Positions 37,701 to 49,700 of a stretch of DNA of 64,000 nucleotides are shown here, piece by piece. The notes under the pieces were generated by a model, which had not been told where the DNA came from, did no database searches, and saw only the letters and a program-made list of their open reading frames with translations. The stretch comes from Lineus longissimus (taxonomy: Eukaryota > Nemertea > Pilidiophora > Heteronemertea > Lineidae), in assembly GCF_910592395.1 (NCBI RefSeq), contig NC_088314.1, positions 16,899,998 to 16,963,997 on the forward strand, written 5' to 3'. The first letter of the stretch is position 1, and the number at the start of each line of letters is the position of its first letter. The position numbers were made by a program, and so were the translations under genes.

Positions 37701-40700
37701 CTTACCTTTGACTCCTTTGAATTTGACATTCTCTTAATATCCAACTCTAGCCGTTTTCATCAATATTCATATGGGTATATATATAGGGTATTCTGCACAG
37801 CACCAGCTCAAGGCATTGACGTGTGTTGTGTTTGACCTCAATTCCAGTACTGGTTGGAGTAGGATTCCTCGAATCCTATCATGGAAAGGTAGTATGTAAA
37901 TGTTGAAACGAGCCAAACGAAACGAGCCAAACTAAACGACCCAAATTTTTACATATCAAACCTGAACTGAAAAATCAAGTTTACATATAATAGTCATTGC
38001 AGGATTTGGTCAAGTATGTTTATGGCATGAAATATATAGCAGGGATTAGCACAATTCCGACTCTCACTCTGACTGAAACTCCGAAAGCGAAAAGTAGCCA
38101 TAATAATGCTACGAAGCAAGGATTTGTCGTCTTAAATTGATTGCGCGCATAAGCTGCAAATATCGAAGTCGTATTCCTATTCGTGCCGATTTCTTACGAA
38201 TAGGAATTGACTTCAATATTCATGATATAAGTGCAAAATAGATTAAAGACGCTGATTCTTTTTTTCCACATGTGATGGTTTTGTAGGAGTGGAAAACATC
38301 CATTAAATCATTTTAATCGCGGCTGTCCATTGGTTGCTGCTATTCCCTCTCGGAGTTTGAATCAGAGTGGGAGTCGGAATGGTGCTAATCCTCGCTAATA
38401 TCATCGACATAGTCCCATTGGATTTGGTTCATTTTAAGTTTTGCAAGGTGCACCATGGAACGTTTCAATCACTCGTTTATTTTGGATTGTTTAAAACTTG
38501 AAATGAGCCAAATTAAGTGGGCCCGAGTGAATAAAAGTGCCTTTTCATTTCAGGCAAGTATCAACCTAACACTTGCAACTAATTGCATCTAAACGTGATC
38601 TTCAATTTCATGTTTAGAATGTTTATTTGGCACTTTTAGTTTGGCCTCTTTCGACATTTACATGTTCCATCATGGAAGCCTTATTCAGTGTGCTCTGGAA
38701 TACATCATGCGGTGGTACAACGGTTGAACGTCGGCCTTGTGATCGGGAGGTCCCTGGTTCGATACCTGACCGGTGCCACTTTCTTTGTAACTCTCAACTG
38801 TCCTGAAAGATCCTTGCGTGCGCTAGATTGTGGCCGGCCTGGTTCTCCAGAAAGGTTTCTGGACAGGCTGGGTAATAATGTTTGCGATTGTAAAGCGCTT
38901 TGAGACAGTAGATATTACAGTGAAAAGCGCTATATAAGAACTTGCTATTATTATTATTATTATTATCATTATTATTATTATTATTCATTAGGCATGTTCG
39001 GGTTTTTTTTTTTTCACATATAAATATTACAGCGTGGCATCGTTATTTAACATTTAAAAAAATCTTTCGTCTCATCATGTATACAAATAGTCCATGAGCT
39101 AGGCCAGATATTGTTACCACCTGGGGGAGAAAAGGGTAGTGTGTAAATGTTGAAACGAGCCAAATGAAAAAGCCAAACTAAACTCAGGCCCACTTAATTT
39201 GTCTCGGTTAAGTTTTGCACAAGCCAAAATGAACTGAGTAAATGAAACATTCCATGGTTCAACATGCAAAACTTAAAATGAACCGAATCGAATGGAACTA
39301 TGTAAATAATATTATATTTCATGCCATAAACATACTTGACCCAATCCTGCATTGAATATTCCATGTAAACTTCATCTTTCAGTTCAGGTTTAATACGTTT
39401 ATTTGGCTCGTTTAGTTTGGCTTGTTTCATTTGGCTCGTTTCAACATTTACATACTACCGGAGAAAAGGTCACTATGATTTTCGTAAAGTAGTGAACTAG
39501 GTCTAAATACATTGCAGTTTCACACATACCGAGATCATACTGATCATACCAAATCCCGTCATGTTAAAAAGTGTCATGAAACATTTCATCAGTCAGTTTG
39601 CACGAGGTTATGACGCCTTTCCAAATAAGAGCTAATTTGAACGTGATCCAAAAACTGTCCAAATAATCAACAACCCAAGACCCACACAAACCATCTTCAA
39701 GAAACTTGGAGAGTCTGATGCGGTTTCTTCAGGTTCAACATTCACCCTGGGGAACACTCTTTCATTCGTAACTCGTGATGGAACAGCAGAATGGAATCCC
39801 CTCCTTGTACTAGGGATGAAGTTTTCGTATGGAACTGGTTGTGGAACAGCATTATAATCATAAGAAGTGGATCTTCTCCTTGTAGCCGTGTTGCCTGCTT
39901 GCTGGCCTTGCAGTAGGAACGTTGTAGCCACAGACTCTCCTTCTACTTCTTGTTCCTGAAGAAATCTGCAGCTGTATCCTAGTTCCTGGCACTTCCCGCA
40001 AAGTTTCTGATGATGGGGCTTTTTGTTCTCCACATCGTCTGCTGATTTCTGGAGTTTCCTCTGAAAGCAAAGCCATCAGACTATAATAACGTACTATTCT
40101 AATTTTTTCCCACTCATGGAGCAAGATGTCATGTCTTGCATTTCAAATGTAAATGTCTATGGCCAGGGATTCTGCCAGATGAGGGAAACGGAAAAACATT
40201 CCAAAAACATGTTTCTCCCCAAATATGGAAAATTGGACCCCGAATGTCACAATTTCACATCATGAATCATTAAATGTGAGGGAAATGTTTTCTGGGCCAC
40301 CCTGTATATTGCTGTAAAGGAATGGCTGTGCCTCATTGAGACAAGACCACCATTGAACATTCATAGGTTGAAGGTTCCAGACCTATCAATTAGACGCGAG
40401 TTTGTTTTTAACTGCCAAGTGCATATTTGGAGAGGTATTGAAAATATATTTGGTGTGGCAAGTCTACAGTATATAAAGAAATTTTGATGAAAAAAATAAT
40501 TTCGAATTTTGCTAATTTGGCAATAGGGGGCGTGTTTTGAGATTTTTCTGCCAGGTGGCTGAAAAGAGTGGAAATATCAACGTCTGTCCAATTTGTCGAT
40601 TATTAAAAAATTTCCGTTGTCCACTACCAGTTTACTTTTCACCTTTTACTTGCCCGACTGTCCCGAATATCATATCAAAATTTCAGATTCACAGCCCCAC

Positions 40701-43700
40701 ACAGTATTTGATGTGACGCGGTCAAACATTGACAATTAAGCTGCTAAACGGCTTAAAAAATCAATGGTGGTCTTGTCTCCGATTCCGATGGAGGAATTTC
40801 AAACCGAGGACGTCGTCCATGTTGGAATTTGAAGGTCAGTCCTCGGTGGTGAACATGTAATGGAGATGAATCTGACTTCTGTCGTCAGTTCAAACCATCT
40901 GCGCGTGCACCCAAATAAGAATTCACAGAAAAGAACCTGCCTGGCTTTTGGGGTAGACATGCTTCTGACATTTCTTGCATTGTTGGTAGGTGTTAGCCCA
41001 GCTGTAGGCACTTGACCAGGTGTAGCCGCAGTTATTGCAACTATAATCCCCATAGCGCCGCCCTTTTCCTTGGTAGGGCGTCAGATATATTTCTGGAGGA
41101 ATCCCTCTATTGCAGCAATTGCAGACTTGCGACGTGCCCGGCCAGCTGTCGTAGCTGACCCACTTGAAATTACATCTTTTGCAGTAGAATGCTGCCTTAA
41201 AAGGTCCACTATTTTTAAGGGCTTCTTTATTGTACTTCTCATCAGCATCCTGTTGAAAAAAAGATAAATGGTTTTTATAATGAGCAGTTTCATAGCTGAA
41301 AAGATCTTTCAGTGAACCGACAGCTAGACTTACCAATCAGCAAATCCACGTCGAGTGTCATAGGACAGGAAATATTAGCGGTTGAATCTGCAAGCCGCTT
41401 TGGTAACCATAGCGGACAGTGATTTGCTGACACTGTCCAAACCCCACGCTGTATATGCAGTCGAAAAGTTTAGGCCATAATGTAGGCCGACCCATGTTTA
41501 CAAATAAAAACATCAGGTGGAAGTGTAACATCTACCTTACTTATTTGGTAGATTTCACTACCTGCCCAAACACCAGGCCTGTTGGAAGTGGACCTGGTAT
41601 CCAGGTGTGTGACATGAGTCCAAGTAAGTCAAGAAAGGTACATTAGATTCAATGTTACCTGGGGACGAGTATTTGCTTTTAACCAGGGTACATGTATGGC
41701 CTACATTACCTTTGGCATAGTTCCTCTGTCTGAACACACTGCAACACATCTACATGGACGATGACCAATGTATAGTGACTGTTCTCTATTGTACTCTTTC
41801 TCCGTTGGGATTCCTTGAATCCTATGTTAGATGACCAATGTTTTGTGACTGTTCTCTATTGTACTCTTTCTCCGTTGGGATTCCTTGAATCCTATGTCAG
41901 GAATCGGATTCCTTGAAACCAATGTCAGGAAATCTAAAGGTGTACAAGGAATTTCCTATGAATAGATTTTTAAAAATACACCTCCTTCTGGGATAGCACA
42001 CGAAAAGAACATGGCTGATTTAATACGGATGGTGATTGTATTCACTTGGTGGCAGCACTGTTCAATAACCACATCATTAACTCTTGAACAACTGATGACA
42101 ACAAATTATATCTAATTTTTATTGAAAAAATTAAAGGAAGGTTGCGAGCATATTGCATTTCACATCTTTGTCTGAATATTTTCCACCTTAACAAAGTGAT
42201 TTTTGGTGCATACTATTTTTGGGTAGGTGATAAAGCTTGGAATCAGTGAAACCTTGGAACCAGTGATAAACCTTGGAATCAGTCCTAAAATGCATAAAAA
42301 CATGAAATAATGCCATTTGAACCTAAGGTGGTTACGAATCAATATTTGGAGCTTATTTTTACATGATCAGATCGGAATTTGACGGTAGTTTAGAAATCAG
42401 TGGCATATCCGATTCAATAATACATATTTTAAAACAACCCAGTCATACCTCGCCTCCAGTGTACATTACTGATCTCCCAAATATGGGCATGCACGTCACG
42501 ACACGCCCACCACACACCCATAATATGGACCAATCAGCGCTCCGCTTACTACGCCACCACACGGGGCCTATTTGAACTACGGAGCGGTGTGATCATACAG
42601 GATGATACAGAGACGATTGACTACATCATGCAGTACCGGCTGGCACTTATCCGTAGAAAAGTAGATGAAAGTTTATTACCGAAGGTTTTAGCCGGGTTTG
42701 GAGATGAAAAATGTGAATAAATTCCTTCGCCGTGAGCGATTTCTTACATCTTCCAGTACGCATCGAGGGATGCAGAGATCTTTGTGACGTCACCAGTTCT
42801 AAGCGGTTTTTTTTATTCACGTGTGTGTTTGTCCTATGATCTCGTGCATCTAGTACCGAGCATAATACTTTATCGTCTATGGAATACAAAACAATCATAA
42901 AAACTAATTTTTGCTTCCATTGAAGAGAAATAAAATATTTTAACGACCACAGCGCATTGCCAATTGATGACGTCATCCTCCACATTAAAAATGTTGGCTT
43001 CTGAACTAACTGGCAAATTGCTATCAATAAAGTCAGCTGGGACGAGACTGTCAGTTGGGAGGGTATAAATCGTGGAAGGAACGCACCCGATTTCCCGCGC
43101 TATTTGCACAGTGATTCCATGGTTTACATTGAATATTACAAGGTTTATCAGTGTTTCCAAGGTTTCACTAATTCCATACTTTATCAACTACCCTATTTTT
43201 GTAGCATATGGAAAATAGCGGTATGATCGGTTTTTTATGCAGACATTGATGTTTTGGCCCTTGAATGGTTAAAATCAGCTAAAAGCCGATTACTGAGTGG
43301 CGAATGATGTTACTTGTTATTTTTTTTGGAACACATACAAATAATCTTCGTACATTCGTCACCTTTTCCTAACGTGGCTTCGGAAAATCGCAAAAATAGA
43401 AAAGAAACTGCTGTGTACTTTGAGATGACTTCAGGTCCCCAAATCTCGGCAAAACAACACTGCCTTCACTGCCCTCAGTGACCCTGTTTTTGAGATGAAA
43501 TCGACATGAGGTCATGGAATTCAGCCGGCTTCGGGGAACAGGAAAGCAATATCCGCGGGGAGAATTCTTTAACCCTTTGAGGGCGACGCTTAAGGAAATT
43601 TGTGTTCATTCTTTACAAAATAATAAATCGTCAGAAACTTTCAGAAGTATATACATGTAGTTTGCTGATGAAACAAAAGAAGAAACATATTGAAGTATAA

Positions 43701-46700
43701 AGCCACCAATTCCCCTCAAGTATGTAGCCCTATTACTAAAATCATCATCCTGTATGTTTGTATCCATATTCTCTGAGGTCCTTTGATCTTTTTATCAGCA
43801 ATCTTTACGTGCATTTATGTTGGGGTCATTGAGTTGGGACAGTGTATGGGCGGTTATTACCGCAAATAAAGACAAACCAAAGCAAATACACTTGTGTAGC
43901 ATATCAAGGACACGTAGATTGATACTCCTATGTGTGCCACATCAAAGACTGCATGTTTTGTTTTTGTTTGATACAGCATAGATAAAACTAGACCACAACC
44001 TCTCTGGGATAGACAGTTGTTTTCATGAGCCATACACAGCACAGATAAGACATGACCGCAATACCTCTCTGGACCATACACCACTTCAAAGATAACGATG
44101 CGAAGTCAACAGACGGCGCCACCGTCTTGGGAAAAGTAAAAACGACATCAACAACTTCAGGTTTTTGTTGATATAAGCGACTAGCGGGAAAATGCACATG
44201 TGTTGTTATGTCACTATTGCATCTATTCGTAGTAGTTATATCATCACTATCAGATTCCAAAATAGCCTTATACCCTATTCGCTTTTACAATTTATAAACA
44301 AATTCATCAGGTTCATTTCCATTTTCATGTAAAACACGTTGCTTACAACAATAAAAATAAGTGCGTTGTTTTGTCGTTGAAGATAAACTTTATTGATCTA
44401 ACAGCATCCAGCCGCCAGCAATCTACAGTGGCGCCTCCTGTTGACTTCGCATCGTTATCTTTGATGTGGTGTATGGTCCAGAGAGGTATTGCGGTCATGT
44501 CTTATCTGTGCTGTGTATGGCTCATGAAAACAACTGTCTATCCCAGAGAGGTTGCGCTCTAGTTTTATCTATGCTGTATCAAACAAAAACAAAACATGCA
44601 TTCCAGATGTCTTTGATGTGGCACACATAGGAGTATCAATCTACGTGTCCTTGATATGCTACACAAGTGTCTTTGCTTTGGTTTGTCTTTATTTGCGGTA
44701 ATAACCGCCCATAACAGTGAGTCCTGAGGTTCTGTACAATATGATGAACCCAACCAAGAGGTACTTGCTATAATAATTTCAGCAAGCTGCGACCAACATC
44801 GTCGCGCTTCTAGTATTTGTTGTGTTTTCCCATAATGCACGCTAGCAGTATGTCAGAACATGCAGGAAATTGTGGCCCCTTCCAGCAAACCCATTTCAAA
44901 ACTCCGCAAACCTGGTACGCAGGGCACTGCTAATGCACCGGTGCACAGAATAAAACATCATTGTCCGAGGTTGACCTTATATATAAATACAAGACCATCA
45001 ACACAGATTACAATACAACTGACTAAATTTTATTTGTCGAAATATAACCAGATGAATATATTTCAGGCTATTTTTAATCAACGGTTCAACATGTTCAATG
45101 GATTTAAAGTGTAAAAAACATTCTGAGAAAAGATGTCGTCTGGGGAAGGTCTATGGACCATAAACAAAATACAGGGTGGTTTAGAAAAAACACAAACGGG
45201 TAATCCATCTACAAGGGGGTTAAAACCATTGATACCAGTGGATTGGTAATCTTTCAAGAAGAATGATTGATAATACCAAGATTGACCGATTCTCTCCAGT
45301 AATTTTTGTTGGAGAGACATTTTTGTGAAGCAAGGTTGGTGTCCCTTGGCTTGGCCAGGTTCAATGCAGAAAAACAAAAGTGCCTCTGCTGTAGGTTACA
45401 GACATCTCGATGGTGTGCTGAGGCCTGGCCATGCTAACACGACCTTTACTCAGTTACAAATTGTCACTAGGAACCTTGTCGACATTATCTCATGTCAGTA
45501 TTATTACCTAACATTTAATCCACCTTCTTACTACAGTTCGATATTTTTCCTATGCGCTAATGTAGCCTGTCGGTGCTTCCCAAAATAGGCTCAAAAACAA
45601 AAACTACTGAACCAAATTGGGCGACCTTGGTGTCATTTTCCTCCTAGAAAGATTCCACATCCACTGATATCAATGGTTTTAACCACGTGGTAGTGGCAGT
45701 ATCCGGTTGCGTTTTTTCTGGACCACCCTGTATATACTTCTTTTTATAGATATTACAACATGGCATCATTGTACATAAATAAGTTCTATGCTTTACCAGT
45801 CACCTCTAATGCAAGTATCAATTCGTTTCTTGTACCCCCCCCCTCCTCAAGGGTAGTTAAGCTATCACCACTAATCTTTGCCGATGCTTGAATAGTATTT
45901 ATTTTTCCTTTAGTGAAAATTTGGCGAAGCTGGAAAGAATAAGGATGCTAATGTGTCGATGTCTTGTCGAACATACAGCCTTACCCAGTAAAATTAGTTC
46001 GGTTACTTTATATGACGGTGATAACTGATATATTGTTGATGGTGATGTCTTGACGAAAGAAAAAGTAGCATTGGTGAAAAAAGGGTGATGCTTCAGCCTA
46101 AAGATGTCGTTATAGGGTGATAGGGTGTCGTACCCTTGAGGAGGGGGGGGGGGGTACAAGACACGAATTGATACTTGCATAACTGATGTGGTAGCCAAGA
46201 CATGCCAAAACCACTCTATTTATATATTTATTTAATAAAACCTCCTAAAAGGAGAAGTATATACAAATTAAATACATCAGATAATACACAAAACAAATCT
46301 ATATCATAATACTATAAGGCGGCTCACTAAAGTGCCATTTGGGGGTCGTGTTTCGTCTCGAAATTTTGCACGTTTGCGGGTGATATGTTATCCTGATGCA
46401 ACGTCATGTTTATTTTCGGAAATTTACTTCAGCGGAGCAGTAATGAGGATTTTTTAATCGGACACGGTCAATTCTCCTTACCACTCACGGAAGCCAAGCC
46501 ATTGCTGTTTAGTTATGCAGGGGATTAATGAATCACCTGCACTCCCTGTGGGGTGACTAACACCAACTGTTGAACGGCTGGCTGTAGGGGGGTGATTGGA
46601 ACAGCCTGTACACGTGTTGACCTCCTGACCCAAGGTTAATGTTATTTTCAATCCACGATTGTAGGTCACCTGATCTTCGAGATTTCGCGGGGAAAGAAAT

Positions 46701-49700
46701 TGTAAACAAACGTATGTGTGCAGTTCAAATGTTAACAAAAATGTATTTTTGGTACTTTCGGTTGCTGGACTTGGGTTTTCCCGCAGTAAGGAGCTGGGGT
46801 CAAATTGGTGGTCTATTGTTTATGGGTGCTGTGTTAGCCAGAGCTAACCCGTGATAATGAAGGTTACCATGGTATGTTTATGTGCTCACCACAGCTCTCA
46901 ATACTTGATCTGAAGAGGCGCGCTGAACCTGAAATTGCCTTATCAAGGAGCTGCTCACGGTGCTGAACTTCTAGCTTGCCTGTCGAGTAAGTGCCTTGCC
47001 CGAGACCTGGCTACATGTATAGGAGGAGCACGCATTTTAAAGTTATAGTAGTGATGGTTCGAGCCATTTGGAGGCCGACATGTGAAGGCCTATCTGGGTA
47101 CTCCTTCTTCTCCGTATAAAAAGGCGCATATTGCTGACTAAGGAACGAGGCATTGCCTCATCATCTCTATCGGACCAACTGATACACTTTTATATACACG
47201 CATACAGCACGCCACAGCTAGGTCCGAGTCTGTGGACAAATGGTTGGTTTAATTTGTCTCTTCGATATCGCTCCTTTGATATTACATTAGATGTTTATTG
47301 CAATTTAATCTATTCAAGGTATAGCCCATTTGAACCTGCCTGCGCCACAGGTACAATGCTAGTAATACATAATGCACATGATACAATGCTAATATTTATA
47401 TAAAGTGCACGTGATATCTATACACGTGATATCTATACAAGTTACAACTAACACATTGTGATCATCATGGTACTGATCATCATTATAATATAATCTGCTT
47501 GGTACAACCATCATTGCTCTGATCATCATTATAATCAGCTTACTGTTGATGATCATTATCATCTTAGTAGCCTACTAGTAATCATCTTCATAATCATTTT
47601 GGTACTGATCATCATAGTCATCTTGGTACTGATCATAATCGTCATTTCGGTTCCGTTCATCATCATCATAATCATTTTGGTACCGATCATCTTGCTGATC
47701 AACATACTCCTGTAGTCTGTCATACTCATAATAGTCATCCTGGTCATCACCATCATCATCGTGTGTCGTAGAACTCCCAGCATCATCACCATCTGCACCA
47801 ACTGCTAGTGAGAGGCAAGGGTGTCCCAGTTCCTGACACTTGCCACAGAGTTCTTGCTGGTGCGGTTTACCACTGCCAGTGCTGTCATCTCCTGAGTGGC
47901 GCAGTCTTTCCTGAAAGCAAAGAAAACATTATTCCTTAAAGTTGTGATGTAAATCACAAAAAAACCTAATTGAAAAGGTTTCTTCCCGATTCACAGTATA
48001 GGTGGATATGTAGTACTTGTTTGACTTTATAAAATGAAATGGTCCAGGGACCATGTGCTCACCTCGAATATTGTAATGCATGTCATTTGCAGTGAATATG
48101 GGGAGAACAGTTTCTGGCTAGTTTCACCAGTTTTGATTCCATTGAATTATATCCATCTAAGTGAAGCATTTTGGTTTAATGTTGACTGAATTTCAGGGTT
48201 ATTGAAGAGTGTACATATCACATGGAAATTGGTTGACATCTGTGCAACAGTTTAGGAGTAATAGGACTTCGTTGGATTTTCAAGATGTCGGCTTGGCGGC
48301 CATATTTGTCATGGGATTTGACTGAAAATTAGGGATATTGAAAAGAGTACATATATACATAATCACATGAAGTTTGGTTGCAATCCGATCATTGGTTTTG
48401 GAGTAATAGGACTTTGGTTAATTATCAAGATGGCAACCTGGCGGCCATATTGGTCGATGGATTTTACTGAAAATCAGGGACGGTAAAGAGGGTACATAGA
48501 TATACAATCACATGAAATTTGATTTCAATCCGACTTTGTTTAATTTTCAAGATGGCCGCCTGGCGGCCATATTTGAAGTCCGAGCGGGACAATTTTTTTT
48601 GGGTAGAATAGTCTTATAGAGGGTCCCTAGATATATGTCCTCACAAGTTTATAACCTTCTAGCTCAAATAGAAACTAAACGTGCCACCAATCGGGGATTT
48701 AGTGAACTTTGACTCTGTGACCTTGAAAAGTAGGTCAAATCAAAAACCCGGGAGATATGTCATTTAACCTTACAAGATACACCCACCATAAATATTTTGT
48801 AACTCTACGTACAACCATTAGCTTCAAAAAGGAAAAAAAACAATTTCCAAGATGGCCGCCTGGAAGCCAGAAAGTACGTCATATCGCGAAAAATAAACAT
48901 AGGTCTGGGCAGTGCCCAAAGCTACCATCACACCAAGTTTTAGCCATCTAGCCTAGCGGTGACGAAACGTGCTCTGCTAACGGACGACGACGACGACCGA
49001 CGTCACGGTGTCATATAAGCTCCCCAGAGGTGAGCTAAAAATGGTTCTTGAAGCAATTTGACTGTGCCCAAGTTGCATTAAAACTTTAACTGTCGAGCGC
49101 ATAAAGCAGTCTGTAGACAACATTCAAGTTCCACAGTGCATGTACATCTGGACTTCAATGCACAGAACTATCCACTAAAACATAGGTGTTTTTTTCTTAT
49201 CATGTAGTGTATGTATCATTTATTCCTCTCTAAAAAAATGTCATGGCTATGTCTCCAGAAGAAAGGGTTAAATCGTCTGAGAAAGAAAATTTGATTAGGG
49301 AATTGATACCGAACTGGGGGTATTGGTTGTCTCTCCCAAACTGCGAGGGTGGAGCTAAAATGTAGACCAAAACCGAGGCGGGGCCGAGGTTTTAGCCAAT
49401 AGCATTCCGCGAAGGTGAGGTCACTGCAGCTGCTGCCCTCTATTTCCCCATCGCTGAATTACAGGCAATGTCGGACAAACATGCGGTTTCGTAATGGATT
49501 CAGGCTTTCTAACTAGGGCAGTTAGATTCAATCTGGCACATGTCCGAGTGTTGGAAATACTACATAATTGTTCTGAATATTTCTCTCTCTGACTCTATGG
49601 TATCATTCATGCTAAAAACAATGCAGGGTCAAAGATAATTGACTTTGAAATAAGCTCAAATGCGTAGAAATAAGTGTCGATGTCCGACTGTCACGTGACT

